A DNA stretch of 64,000 nucleotides from Methylibium sp965279545 (GCF_965279545.1 NZ_OZ257250.1:2356001-2420000); one strand, 5' to 3'; positions 27,999-37,428 are shown, counted from the stretch's first letter. Notes: generated by a model not told the origin, from the letters alone. A program made the numbers and translations.

Positions 27999-28394
27999 AT
28001 GCACCACCGCGGCCGACGGGCGCTGAGCTTCGTCATCGTCGGGGCAGTGGCGGCCACCGTGCACTGGCTGCTGGCCTGTGCGGCGATGCGGGGGCTGGCC
28101 TGGCCGCCCCAGCTGGCCAATCTCGCGGGCTTCGTGCTCGCCTTCGGTGTCAGCTACGCCGGTCACAAGCGCTACAGCTTTCGCAGCGGCGCGCGCCACC
28201 GCGACGCGCTGCCGCGCTTCGCGGTGGTCGCGCTGTCGGCGTTCTCGCTCAACGGGCTGCTGTACCAGATGCTGTTGAGCGCGCAGCTGCTGCCGCCCGA
28301 AGCAGCGCTGGCGCTGGTGCTGCTCACGGTCGCCGCCGGCACCTACCTCGCGAGCCGGCTATGGGCCTTCCGGCCCGCGCCGCCAGCGCCATAG
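27999..28394 (+). CDS. GtrA-like small membrane protein, putative polyprenyl-sugar flippase
   Basis: The 131-residue protein has four hydrophobic segments and GtrA-family features (ANLAGFVLAFGVSYAGHKRYSF, then SRLWAFRP). GtrA proteins are thought to flip undecaprenyl-phosphate-linked sugars to the periplasm. It starts 11 bp after the GtrB-like gene. Its last 36 bp overlap the end of the convergent ArnT-like gene. Confidence 0.85.
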   Translation: MHHRGRRALSFVIVGAVAATVHWLLACAAMRGLAWPPQLANLAGFVLAFGVSYAGHKRYSFRSGARHRDALPRFAVVALSAFSLNGLLYQMLLSAQLLPPEAALALVLLTVAAGTYLASRLWAFRPAPPAP

Positions 28395-29897
28395 CTGCAC
28401 CTCGCGCTCGCGCAGCACCGGCTCGAAACTTCCATGACTGCCGGGCGGTGGTTGCCAGGCTGCGTTCGCGACGATCCATGCCCGCTCGACCTCGGCCAGT
28501 CGCGCCGGCAGCTGCGCCGGCCGCAGCAGCAGCCGCGCCCCGGTGTCCGGATCGAAACGCGCGCCATCGGTGAGTTCCTTGCGCCAGCTGTCGCCGGCGG
28601 CGATCGCCGGGTCGTCCCAGTCGCTGACGATCCAGGGCAGGTGCGACAGCGGCGCGCGCAGCGCGATCTCGCTGCGCGGGCTGTCGATGTACACGGGCTG
28701 GGCATCGCGCCACGCCGGATCGGCCTGCAGCATCGTCTCGACCTCGATCGGTATCGAGCGCAGTGCCTTGCGGTCGAACTGCCGGGCGCCCCACAAGCCG
28801 CCCAGGCACAGGATCACGCCGAGCGCGGCGGCGATGCGCTCCCACCGCGGGCCACGCACACGGTGCATCAGGACCCAGGCCACCAGCAGCGCCAGCGGCG
28901 GCAGCACCGGCAGCACATAGCCCACCAGCTTGGAGCGCGGCAGCGAAAAGAACAGCACGATCGCCAGCGCCCACCACGCCCACAAGACCAGCCAGCGCCG
29001 CTGGGCGGCTTCGGCGGCACGCCAGGCGCCGCGCAGGCCGGCGAGTGCCAGCGTCCAAGGCAGGGCGCCGAGCGCCAGCACGGCGACGTAGAACCACGGC
29101 GGCTGGCGGTTGTTGAAATGCGCGGTCGCATAGCGGCGCACATGCTGCTCGAGCACGAAATAGTCGAGGAAGCCGGGGTGGGCCCGCGCGACGAGCACGA
29201 ACCAGGGCAAGGCGATCGCGAGCGTCAGCAGCACGCCCAGCGGATCGGCCCACCGCATCAGCGTGCGCAGGCGCGGCCGCTCGAGCATCACGAGCGCCCA
29301 CGGCAGCACCACGAGCGCCGGCAGCACCCAGCCGATCAGGCCCTTGGCCAGCACGCCGCACGCCGCCGCGGCCCAGCCGATGCGCAGCGCCGTGCGCCCT
29401 TCGCCGTCGGGCGCCGCGAGTCCGTGCGCCCAGGCGACGACCGTCGCCGTGATGCACCCGGCGACGAGCATGTCGAGGTTCGCGAACTGGCCGCCGAAGA
29501 AGAACAGCGGCTGGAGCGACAGGGCCGCCAGGGCCGCGAGCGCGAAGCGGGGCCCGGCCAGACGCCGTGCGTGCCAGGCCAGCGCGGCACAGGCCAGCAG
29601 CGCACCGAACGCCGAAGCCGTGCGCGCGGCGACCGGTCCGACACCGAACGCGCCCATCGCCAAGGCATCGATCCAGTAGAACAACGGCGGCTTGTGAAAG
29701 AACGGCAAACCGTTCAGGCGCGGCACCAGCCAGTCGCCATGAGCGAGCATGTCGCGCGCCACGCCGGCGTAGCGCCCCTCGTCGGGCAGCGAGATCGGAC
29801 GCAGTCCCAGCGACCACACCCACCAGACGATCGACAGCGCCGCGACGAGCAGCCCCTGACGGCGCGAACCGCTCGGATCGGATGGAATCGAAGCCAT
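28359..29897 (-). CDS. ArnT-like GT39/GT83 glycosyltransferase
   Basis: The 512-residue integral membrane protein has some twelve hydrophobic segments. N-terminal motifs are characteristic of the ArnT/PMT family: SLPDEGRYAGVARDML with the conserved Asp-Glu, then NGLPFFHKPPLFYWI, and later FVLEQHVRRY. ArnT-type enzymes transfer a sugar from undecaprenyl phosphate onto lipid A phosphates in the periplasm. The ATG at 29895-29897 is supported by family alignment. It is convergent with the GtrA-like gene and divergent from the YdjC-like gene, 55 bp away. Confidence 0.88.
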   Translation of the reverse strand: MASIPSDPSGSRRQGLLVAALSIVWWVWSLGLRPISLPDEGRYAGVARDMLAHGDWLVPRLNGLPFFHKPPLFYWIDALAMGAFGVGPVAARTASAFGALLACAALAWHARRLAGPRFALAALAALSLQPLFFFGGQFANLDMLVAGCITATVVAWAHGLAAPDGEGRTALRIGWAAAACGVLAKGLIGWVLPALVVLPWALVMLERPRLRTLMRWADPLGVLLTLAIALPWFVLVARAHPGFLDYFVLEQHVRRYATAHFNNRQPPWFYVAVLALGALPWTLALAGLRGAWRAAEAAQRRWLVLWAWWALAIVLFFSLPRSKLVGYVLPVLPPLALLVAWVLMHRVRGPRWERIAAALGVILCLGGLWGARQFDRKALRSIPIEVETMLQADPAWRDAQPVYIDSPRSEIALRAPLSHLPWIVSDWDDPAIAAGDSWRKELTDGARFDPDTGARLLLRPAQLPARLAEVERAWIVANAAWQPPPGSHGSFEPVLREREVQLWRWRRGPEGP

Positions 29898-29952
29898 CGG
29901 GCATCGGCGCGGGGTGCGCGCATCGTTGAGGGGTGCCGATAATAGAAACCGA

Positions 29953-30798
29953 ATGTTCATTCCAGCTGAAGGCGGCTCACCGCCCGCCGCCCTCGATCGC
30001 CCGCTGGTCGTCTGCGTCGACGACGCCGCGCTCGACGACGGCGTGACCGACGCCGTGCTGGCGCTCGCCCGCGCGGGTCGGGTGAGTGCAACCAGTGCCA
30101 TGGTCGAGTCGCCGCACTGGCCGCGCCACGCACGCACGCTGATCGAGTGTTCGACGATCGATCTCGGGCTGCACCTGAACCTGACACACCGCTTCGATGG
30201 CCGCCCCGCGCCACGCCTGAGCACGCTCCTCCTGCGTGCCATTGCACGCCGTCTCGACCCGAAGGCCTTGCGCACGACGATCGACCAGCAGCTCGACGCC
30301 TTCGTGCGCCATGCCGGCCGGCTGCCCGATCATGTCGATGGTCACCAGCACGTGCAGCAACTGCCCCAGGTTCGCGAGGCGCTGTTCGACTGCATCGAGA
30401 CGTGGTGGCGCGGTGCGCAACGGCCCTGGCTGCGCTGCGCCCTCGCCCCTCCGGGGGCGAGCGCCAAGGCCCGCGTCATCGAGGCGCTGGGCGCACGCCG
30501 TTTCGCGCGCCTGGCGGAGCAGGCGCGCTGTCCGACCAACCCGAACCTGATCGGCGTCTATGGCTTCGAGGCGGATGCGGCCGGCTACCGGGCGCGCCTG
30601 CAACGCTGGCTCGCCGACGCGCCCGACGGTGCACTGCTGATGACGCACCCGGCGCTCCGTGCCGGCGCCGCGGACCCGATCGCCGCCGCGCGTGTCGCGG
30701 AGCATGGGGTGCTCGCGAGCGACCGGTTCGCGGCCTTGCTGCACCACGCGGGGCGGCACCTCGTGCGCGGCAGCGAGCTCTACCGCATCACGCAGTGA
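29953..30798 (+). CDS. YdjC/ChbG-family carbohydrate deacetylase (NaxD/LgmC-like)
   Basis: The 281-residue protein matches the YdjC/ChbG family of metal-dependent deacetylases. Conserved elements are VCVDDAALDDGVTDAVL with the metal-binding Asp pair, LGLHLNLTH, HVDGHQHVQQLP and LLMTHPALR. In Francisella (NaxD) and probably Bordetella (LgmC) such enzymes remove an acetyl group from undecaprenyl-linked GalNAc or GlcNAc before transfer to lipid A. A GATAAT hexamer at 29938-29943 could be a -10 box and would leave almost no leader before the ATG. An HpnK-type hopanoid role is an alternative, but no hopanoid genes are nearby. Confidence 0.85.
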   Translation: MFIPAEGGSPPAALDRPLVVCVDDAALDDGVTDAVLALARAGRVSATSAMVESPHWPRHARTLIECSTIDLGLHLNLTHRFDGRPAPRLSTLLLRAIARRLDPKALRTTIDQQLDAFVRHAGRLPDHVDGHQHVQQLPQVREALFDCIETWWRGAQRPWLRCALAPPGASAKARVIEALGARRFARLAEQARCPTNPNLIGVYGFEADAAGYRARLQRWLADAPDGALLMTHPALRAGAADPIAAARVAEHGVLASDRFAALLHHAGRHLVRGSELYRITQ

Positions 30799-30838
30799 CG
30801 GCCCGCCGGCCCGGCCTCGGACATGCAGTCGCGGGCTC

Positions 30839-31133
30839 ATACGGCATTGCATTCACACGCATTCGATTGAAGCTGGGGTCGGGGCTGGTTGCGGTGTTCG
30901 GTGTCTTGTCCGGAAAGCCAACAGTCCGAGGGTCGGCGGGGGCGCTGCGCCGGGTCGCTGTGTTGCGTTCATGCCCAGCCGCTGGTATCGCGGCTGGGCA
31001 TGAGCGGAGCCGCTCGCCCGGCGGCCTCGTCAGCAATGCGCGGTACCTGCAGGCGGCCGGACCCTTCGAACCTCAGCCCCCCACACGAACGGCTGCAACG
31101 GGCCGAAGGACGCCGGCTGATTTGACAGGTTTG
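30839..31133 (+). repeat. Mosaic intergenic repeat, copy 2 (modules A-B-C)
   Basis: Between the convergent YdjC-like and uppP genes lies the second copy of the repeat at 26535. Modules A (GCTGGTTGCGGTGTTCGG), B and C (CTTCGAACCTCAG, ACACGAACGGCTGCAACGG, GATTTGACAGGTTT) are in the same order. The B hairpin here has a perfect 13-bp stem (30970-30982 with 30990-31002, CATGCCCAGCCGC on the left) whose sequence differs from copy 1 in both arms while staying paired. Confidence 0.87.
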
Positions 31134-31147
31134 GGCGCGAGCGAGTC

Positions 31148-31972
31148 TCAGTCGACCCAGCGCACGACACCGCTCCAGGCGGTCGCAAGCACGACCAGAC
31201 CGAACACGATCCGGTACCAGGCGAACGGCACGAAGGTGTGGCTGGCGATGTAGCGCAGCAGCCAGCGCACGCAGACCCAGGCCGACAGGAAGGAGAACAG
31301 CAGGCCGACGCCGAACAGCGGCAGATCGGCCGGGCTCAGCAGCGCGCGCTCCTTGTAGAGGCTGTAGGCACCGGCACCGATCAGGGTCGGGATCGCGAGG
31401 AAGAAACTGAAGTCGGTGGCGGCCTTGCGCGACAAGCCCAGCAGCATGCCGCCGATGATGGTGGCGCCCGAACGGCTGGTGCCGGGAATCATCGCCAGGC
31501 ATTGCACCAGGCCGACCTTGAGCGCATCGACCGGCGTCATGTCGTCGATCGACTCGATGCGCGCCGCGCTTCGCTGCCGGCCTTCGGCCCACAGGATGAT
31601 CAGGCCGCCGACGATGAAGGTCGTCGCGACCACCGCCGGCGTGAACAGGTGCTCCTTGATGGCCTTGCCGAACAGCAGCCCGAGCACCACGGCCGGCACG
31701 AAAGCGATGGCGACGTTGAGGGTGAAGCGCCGTGCTTTCGGATCCGAACCCAGGCCGGCCAGCGTCTCGCGCAGGCGCTGGCTGTAGACGATGATCACCG
31801 CGATGATCGCGCCGGTCTGGATCGCGATGTCGAACACCTTGCTCTTGTCGTCGGTGAACCCGAGCAACGAGCCCGCGAGAATCAGGTGCCCGGTGCTGGA
31901 GATCGGCAGAAACTCGGTGAGCCCCTCGACGATGCCCATGATCGCGGCCTTCACGAGCAGCAGGATGTCCAA
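31148..31972 (-). CDS. uppP: Undecaprenyl-diphosphatase UppP (BacA)
   Basis: The 274-residue membrane protein dephosphorylates undecaprenyl diphosphate to recycle the lipid carrier and confers bacitracin tolerance. Catalytic motifs are EGLTEFLPISSTGHLIL and PGTSRSGATIIGG. The start is a TTG at 31970-31972, supported by GGAGG eight bases upstream and by alignment to the family N-terminus. The location next to an undecaprenyl-phosphate sugar module is functionally fitting. Confidence 0.95.
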   Translation of the reverse strand: MDILLLVKAAIMGIVEGLTEFLPISSTGHLILAGSLLGFTDDKSKVFDIAIQTGAIIAVIIVYSQRLRETLAGLGSDPKARRFTLNVAIAFVPAVVLGLLFGKAIKEHLFTPAVVATTFIVGGLIILWAEGRQRSAARIESIDDMTPVDALKVGLVQCLAMIPGTSRSGATIIGGMLLGLSRKAATDFSFFLAIPTLIGAGAYSLYKERALLSPADLPLFGVGLLFSFLSAWVCVRWLLRYIASHTFVPFAWYRIVFGLVVLATAWSGVVRWVD

Positions 31973-32207
31973 GAATTCGCCTCCGGTGCAGCAAAGCGGG
32001 CGATCTTAGCCGCCGGGCTGCGGCTCGAGCTGACCGGTCGTCCGCTACAGGCCCGCGCGATCGCGGGGGTGCCTGCAGACTTCACCGGTCTTTACCTCGT
32101 CGTCGATGATGGGGCACAGGCACGGCAGCCCCGCTGAGCATGCCGTGCAGCGCAGTCGGGCAATGCCGCGGGCGGTTTGACCCCCTCGGAGGCTGGCGCT
32201 ACATTAA

Positions 32208-32221
32208 TGACCGATCAGTCA
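32208..32221. promoter_or_regulatory. TetR-type operator upstream of the efflux regulator
   Basis: TGACCGATCAGTCA is a near-perfect inverted repeat (TGAC to GTCA with a palindromic GATC core) located 8 bp before the regulator start codon in an AT-rich patch (ATTAATGACC, AGTAAAATC). Operators of this look are typical for AcrR/TtgR-type autorepressors of RND efflux operons. Confidence 0.6.
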
Positions 32222-32229
32222 GTAAAATC

Positions 32230-32910
32230 ATGTCCCGATCTGCCGACCCCGCCCCGTCCACGCGCCAGCGCCGCAAGGAAGCCCGTCCCCAGGAACTGCT
32301 CGATGCCGCGCTCGACCTGTTCGTCGAGAAAGGCTTCGCCGCGACACGCTCGGAAGAGGTGGCGGCGCGCGCCGGCGTCTCCAAGGGCACGCTCTACCTC
32401 TACTACCCGAGCAAGGAAGAGCTGCTGAAGGCGGTGATCCGCGAGAACATCTCGCGGGAAATCGCCGAGGGCCAGGACATCGTGCGCGGCTTCGACGGGC
32501 CGACCGCCGAGCTGCTGGCCTACCTGATGGCCGAATGGTGGCGCCGCATCGGCGAGACGCGCGCCTCGGGCATCTGCAAGCTGATCCTGTCGGAAGTGCG
32601 CAACTTCCCCGACATCGCGCAGTTCTACCTCGACGAGGTGGTGTTGCCCGCGGAACGCATGATCGGCAGCGTCGTGCAGCGCGGCATCGGCCGCGGCGAG
32701 TTCAGGCCGGTGCCGGTCGACGACGTCGTGCATGCGCTGATGGCGCCGATGCTGTACCTGATGCTGCACAAGCATTCACTGGGCGCCTGCCCGAACCTCG
32801 GGCGCCACATCGATGCGCAGGGCTTGATCGCCGTGCAGATCGACCTGATGCTGAACGGCCTGACCGCCCGCAAGCCGACCGGCCGGCCGGCCCGCAAGAC
32901 GCTGCCATGA
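32230..32910 (+). CDS. TetR-family regulator of the RND efflux operon
   Basis: The 226-residue protein has an N-terminal TetR helix-turn-helix (about residues 20-65: SEEVAARAGVSKGTLYLYYP) followed by a helical ligand-binding domain. It is the first gene of a long + strand run and its stop overlaps the start of the membrane fusion gene (ATGA at 32907-32910). It most likely represses this operon through the palindrome just upstream. The inducer is unknown. Confidence 0.9.
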   Translation: MSRSADPAPSTRQRRKEARPQELLDAALDLFVEKGFAATRSEEVAARAGVSKGTLYLYYPSKEELLKAVIRENISREIAEGQDIVRGFDGPTAELLAYLMAEWWRRIGETRASGICKLILSEVRNFPDIAQFYLDEVVLPAERMIGSVVQRGIGRGEFRPVPVDDVVHALMAPMLYLMLHKHSLGACPNLGRHIDAQGLIAVQIDLMLNGLTARKPTGRPARKTLP

Positions 32911-34088
32911 AACGCTCGCTGAAGTGGTCGGTCGTGACGGCCGCCGTGCTGGCACTCGGCCTGCTCCTGGGCCGCGGCCTGCTGGCGCGCAAGGCCGAGC
33001 AGGCGCCTGCGGCGCGGCCCGCGGTGGCGCTCGAACTGGCCCCGGCCGACCTGACCGAGCTGCGACCGCGCGAGCTGCTGCGCACGCTCGAGATCACCGG
33101 CGCGCTGAAGGCGGTGAACTCGGCCGTCGTCAAGGCCAAGGTGGCGGCCGAGGTCCAGCAGCTGACGGTGCGCGAGGGCGACCGCGTGGCCGCGGGCCAG
33201 GTGCTGGGCCGGCTCGATGCGACCGAATACGACTGGAAGCTGCGCCAGGCCGAGGAGCAGTCGGCTCAGGCCCGCGCCCAGCTCGACATTGCCGAGCGGG
33301 CGCTGGAGAACAACCGCGCCCTGGTGAACCAGGGCTTCATCTCGAAGAACGCGCTCGACACCTCGGTGTCGAATTCGGCCTCGGCCCGTGCCGCGCTGCA
33401 GTCCGCCAATGCGGCTGCCGAGCTGGCACGCAAGGCCCGGAACGACACCGTGCTGCGCGCGCCGATCGCGGGTGATGTCTCGCAGCGCGCCGTGCAACCC
33501 GGCGAGCGTGTGGCCGTCGACGCGAAGCTGATCGAGATCGTCGACCTGTCGCGGATCGAGATCGAGGCGGCGGTGGCGCCCGAGGACGTGGGGGCCGTGC
33601 ACATCGGCGCATCGGCACGGCTGCAGGTCGACGGCATCGGCGCGCCGGTGCTGGCCCGCGTGGCACGCATCAACCCGGCCGCCCAGGCGGGCACCCGCTC
33701 GGTCATGGTCTATCTCGAGGTTGCGCCGCAGCCGGGCTTGCGCCAGGGCCTGTTCGCCAAGGGCCGCATCGAGCTCGCACGCAAGACCGCGCCCAGCGTG
33801 CCGGCCGCCGCGGTGCGTATCGATCAGGCCCGGCCCTATGTGCTGGCCGTGGAAGACGGCAAGGTCGTGCAGCGTGTGGTGAGCCTGGGCCTGCGCGGCG
33901 ATGCATCGGCGCAGCCCGGCAACAGGGACGAGGCCCTGGTCGAGGTGACATCGGGCCTGGCCGACGGCAGCACGGTGCTGCGCGGCACGGTCGGCGCGGT
34001 GCGCGAAGGCACCCGCGTGCGCCTGCCGGGGGCGCCTGACGCGGCAGCGCCGGCCACCGCCGCGGCCTCGGCCGCGACAGCCCGCTGA
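32907..34088 (+). CDS. RND efflux periplasmic adaptor (membrane fusion protein)
   Basis: The 393-residue protein has an N-terminal anchor helix (residues 8-24) without a lipobox cysteine, then lipoyl/biotinyl halves (EVQQLTVREGDRVAAGQVLG and VLRAPIAGDVSQRAVQPGERV) flanking a coiled-coil hairpin (about 105-165), and beta-barrel and membrane-proximal domains. It links the inner-membrane pump to TolC. It overlaps tetR and ends 19 bp before the pump gene. Confidence 0.92.
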   Translation: MKRSLKWSVVTAAVLALGLLLGRGLLARKAEQAPAARPAVALELAPADLTELRPRELLRTLEITGALKAVNSAVVKAKVAAEVQQLTVREGDRVAAGQVLGRLDATEYDWKLRQAEEQSAQARAQLDIAERALENNRALVNQGFISKNALDTSVSNSASARAALQSANAAAELARKARNDTVLRAPIAGDVSQRAVQPGERVAVDAKLIEIVDLSRIEIEAAVAPEDVGAVHIGASARLQVDGIGAPVLARVARINPAAQAGTRSVMVYLEVAPQPGLRQGLFAKGRIELARKTAPSVPAAAVRIDQARPYVLAVEDGKVVQRVVSLGLRGDASAQPGNRDEALVEVTSGLADGSTVLRGTVGAVREGTRVRLPGAPDAAAPATAAASAATAR

Positions 34089-34107
34089 ACGAGGCTCCGC
34101 GCGCACC

Positions 34108-37100
34108 ATGTGGTTCACCCGCATCTCGATCGCCAACCCGGTGATGGCCACGATGGTGATGCTCGCCTTCGTGGTGCTCGGCCTGTTCAGCTACCAGCGC
34201 CTGTCGGTCGACCAGTTCCCGAACATCGACTTCCCGACCGTCGTGGTGCAGTTCGACTACCCCGGCGCCTCGCCCGAGATCGTCGAGAGCGAGGTGACGA
34301 AGAAGGTCGAGGAAGCGGTCAACACGGTGGCCGGCATCAACTCGCTCTATTCGCGCTCCTACGAGGGCAGCTCGGTCGTCATCATCGAGTTCAATCTCGA
34401 CGTCGACGGCCGCAAGGCGGCCGAAGACGTGCGCGAGAAGGTGGCGCTGGTGCGCCCGCTGCTGCGCGACGAGGTCAAGGAGCCGCGCGTCTCGCGCTTC
34501 GACCCGGCCAGCCAGCCGGTCTTCAACGTGGCGGTGCTGTCCGACGACGGCAAACGCAGCACGCAGGAGTTGACCACCTGGGCCACCCAGGTGCTGCAGA
34601 AGCGGCTGGAGAACGTGCGCGGCGTCGGCGCGGTGTCCGTGATCGGCGGGCTCGAACGCGAGATCAACATCTACCTGAAACCCGACGCGCTGGAAGCGCT
34701 CGGTGTCGGCGTCGACCAGGTCGTCGCCGCGGTGAAGAGCGAGAACCAGGAACTGCCGATGGGCGCGATCCGCTCGCGCGAGCAGGAGCGCGTGGTGCAG
34801 ATCAACGCGCGCATGAAGACGCCCGAGGACTTCAAGGACATCGTCGTCGCGCGCAAGGGCGCCACCGGCGGCGGCCCGAGCGCCGGCGCGCCGATCCGGC
34901 TGTGGCAGCTGGCCGACGTGGTCGACGGGCCCCAGGAGCTGGAGACGCTGGCGCTCTACAACGGCCAGCGCACCGTGCTGCTGTCGGTGCAGAAGTCGCA
35001 GGGCGAGAACACCATCGAGGTGGTCGACGGCCTGATGCGGGCGCTGGAGAACGCGAAGGACGTGACGCCGCCGGGCATCCGCACCGAGATCAACCGCGAC
35101 AACTCGCGCGCCATCCGCGTGTCGGTGGCCAACGTCAAGCGCACGCTGATCGAGGGCGCGCTGCTGACGATCCTGATCGTGTTCCTGTTCCTGAACTCCT
35201 GGCGCTCGACCGTCATCACCGGCCTGACGCTGCCGATCGCGCTGATCGGCACCTTCCTGTTCATGTACGCCTTCGGCTTCACGATCAACACCATCACGAT
35301 GATGGCGCTGAGCCTGTGCGTGGGCCTGCTGATCGACGACGCGATCGTCGTGCGCGAGAACATCGTGCGCCACGTGCAGATGGGCAAGAGCCCGCACCAG
35401 GCCGCGCTCGACGGCACGCAGGAGATCGGCCTCGCGGTGCTGGCCACCACGCTGAGCATCGTCGCGGTGTTCCTGCCGATCGGCTTCATGGGCGGCATCG
35501 TGGGCAAGTTCTTCCACGAGTTCGGCCTGACCATCGTCGCGGCGGTGCTGATCTCGATGTTCGTCAGCTTCACGCTGGACCCCATGCTGTCGAGCGTGTG
35601 GAACGACCCCGCCGCACGGTCGCCCGAAGGCGGGGTCGCTCCCCCTCGGGGGGACGGCGCGCAGCGCCCAGGGGGCGACATTCGGCAGGCCCACGGCGTC
35701 CAACGCGACCCGCCGGTCACGCTGTACGACAAGAGCATCGGCCGTGTCACCGGCGCCTTCGACCGCTTCACCGAATGGCTGTCGAACGGCTACCAGCGCA
35801 TCCTGCGCTGGTCGCTCGCGCACAGGCTCGCGACGCTGGGCGTGGCCGCCGCCACCTTCGCGGGCAGCTTCTTCGTCATCCCGCTGCTCGGCGCCGAGTT
35901 CGTGCCCAAGGCCGACTTCTCCGAGACGCAGCTCAACTTCTACACGCCGGTCGGCTCCTCGCTCGAACTCACCGAACAACGCGCCCGGCAGATCGACGCG
36001 GCACTGCGCGAGATGCCCGAAGTGCGCTACACCGTCACCACCATCAACAGCGGCCAGGCGCTCGGCAAGATCTACGGCGCGGTCTATGTGCGGCTGGTCG
36101 ACCGCAAGGACCGCGAGCGCGACGTCGCGCAGCTGGCGGTGCCGCTGCGCGAGCGCCTTGCCCGCATCCCCGGCATCACCGTCACCAACATCGGCCAGAC
36201 CGACCTCGGCGGCGGCAAGAGCCTGCAGTTCTCGATCCAGGGCTCGGACCTGGCCGAGCTCGAACGCCTGTCCAAGCTCATCTCGGCGAGGCTGCGCGAG
36301 ATCCCCGGCCTGGTGGATCTGGACAGCACGCTCAAGCCCGACAAACCCACCGTCTCGATCGAAGTCCGCCGCGACGCTGCCGCCGACGCGGGCCTCAACG
36401 TCGATGCGCTGGCCAGCAGCCTGCGCACGCTGGTGGCCGGCACCCTGGTGGGCAACTGGCGCGCCCCCGACGGCGAGAACTACGACGTCAACGTGCGCCT
36501 CACGCCCGACAGCCGCCGCTCGCCGGCCGACCTGGCGCGCCTGCCGCTCAACGTGACGGCCGCCGCCGACGGCTCGCCGCGCATCGTGCGGCTGTCGCAG
36601 GTGGCCGAGGTGAGCCCGTCGACCGGGCCCAACCAGATCAACCGCCGCGACCTGAACCGCGAGATCAACATCGACGCCAACGCCTTCGGCCGCAGCTCGG
36701 GCGACGTGTCGGCCGACATCCGCAAGGTGCTCGACGGCGTGGCCTGGCCGCCCGGCTACCGCTACAGCTTCGGCGGCTCGACCAAGAACATGCAGGAGTC
36801 GTTCAACTACGCGATCGGCGCGCTGGCACTGGCGGTCGTGTTCATCTACATGATCCTCGCCAGCCAGTTCAGGAGCTTCCTGCAGCCGCTGGCGCTGATG
36901 AGCTCGCTGCCGCTGACGCTGATCGGCGTGGTGCTCGCGCTGCTGGCCTTTCGCTCCACGCTCAACATGTTCAGCATCATCGGCATCGTGATGCTGATGG
37001 GCTTGGTGACCAAGAACGCGATCCTGCTGGTCGACTTCGCGATCCGCTCACGCGAGGGAACGCACGGAGCCGCCGGGGAACACGCGCCGATGAGCCGCGA

Positions 37101-37377
37101 GGACGCCTTGCTGCACGCCGCCCGGGTGCGGCTGCGGCCGATCCTGATGACCACGCTGGCGATGATCTTCGGCATGGTGCCGCTGGCCTTCGCGCTCAGC
37201 GAGGGCTCGGAGCAGCGTGCGCCGATGGGCCAGGCCGTGATCGGCGGCGTGATCACCTCCTCGCTGCTGACGCTGGTGGTGGTGCCGGTGATCTACTGCT
37301 ACCTCGACGACCTGGCGAACTGGGCGCGGCGCCGCTTCGGCAGCCGTGCATTGCCGATCGAAGCCGCGGCCCGCTGA
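34108..37377 (+). CDS. RND multidrug efflux permease (HAE1-type) with an in-frame repeat-like insertion
   Basis: The 1089-residue pump has twelve predicted membrane helices in two halves, the N-terminal WFTRISIANPVMATMVML, the proton-relay helix GLLIDDAIVVRENI (paired Asp residues), and the C-terminal TKNAILLVDFA. It exports compounds using the proton gradient together with the adaptor and TolC. Around residues 500-540, in the cytoplasmic linker after the sixth helix, is a low-complexity stretch (RSPEGGVAPPRGDGAQRPGG) whose DNA resembles a dispersed C/G-rich repeat. This probably explains why the protein is about 40 residues longer than typical homologues. Substrates cannot be predicted. Confidence 0.93.
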   Translation: MWFTRISIANPVMATMVMLAFVVLGLFSYQRLSVDQFPNIDFPTVVVQFDYPGASPEIVESEVTKKVEEAVNTVAGINSLYSRSYEGSSVVIIEFNLDVDGRKAAEDVREKVALVRPLLRDEVKEPRVSRFDPASQPVFNVAVLSDDGKRSTQELTTWATQVLQKRLENVRGVGAVSVIGGLEREINIYLKPDALEALGVGVDQVVAAVKSENQELPMGAIRSREQERVVQINARMKTPEDFKDIVVARKGATGGGPSAGAPIRLWQLADVVDGPQELETLALYNGQRTVLLSVQKSQGENTIEVVDGLMRALENAKDVTPPGIRTEINRDNSRAIRVSVANVKRTLIEGALLTILIVFLFLNSWRSTVITGLTLPIALIGTFLFMYAFGFTINTITMMALSLCVGLLIDDAIVVRENIVRHVQMGKSPHQAALDGTQEIGLAVLATTLSIVAVFLPIGFMGGIVGKFFHEFGLTIVAAVLISMFVSFTLDPMLSSVWNDPAARSPEGGVAPPRGDGAQRPGGDIRQAHGVQRDPPVTLYDKSIGRVTGAFDRFTEWLSNGYQRILRWSLAHRLATLGVAAATFAGSFFVIPLLGAEFVPKADFSETQLNFYTPVGSSLELTEQRARQIDAALREMPEVRYTVTTINSGQALGKIYGAVYVRLVDRKDRERDVAQLAVPLRERLARIPGITVTNIGQTDLGGGKSLQFSIQGSDLAELERLSKLISARLREIPGLVDLDSTLKPDKPTVSIEVRRDAAADAGLNVDALASSLRTLVAGTLVGNWRAPDGENYDVNVRLTPDSRRSPADLARLPLNVTAAADGSPRIVRLSQVAEVSPSTGPNQINRRDLNREINIDANAFGRSSGDVSADIRKVLDGVAWPPGYRYSFGGSTKNMQESFNYAIGALALAVVFIYMILASQFRSFLQPLALMSSLPLTLIGVVLALLAFRSTLNMFSIIGIVMLMGLVTKNAILLVDFAIRSREGTHGAAGEHAPMSREDALLHAARVRLRPILMTTLAMIFGMVPLAFALSEGSEQRAPMGQAVIGGVITSSLLTLVVVPVIYCYLDDLANWARRRFGSRALPIEAAAR
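35626..35690 (+). repeat. Repeat-like C/G-rich insertion inside the RND pump gene
   Basis: The segment includes GTCGCTCCCCCTCGGGGGGA and GCGCAGCGCCCAGGGGGCGAC, with the CTCCCCCTCG core also present in the repeats at 12624 and 21507. It keeps the reading frame and encodes Pro/Gly/Arg-rich residues with no counterpart in typical RND pumps. It is interpreted as an old repeat insertion tolerated in a cytoplasmic linker. Confidence 0.5.
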
Positions 37378-37428
37378 CCCGCGAAATAGAATGCGCGGCC
37401 CTGCGAAACCTCCTTCTGCGAGAGTCTC

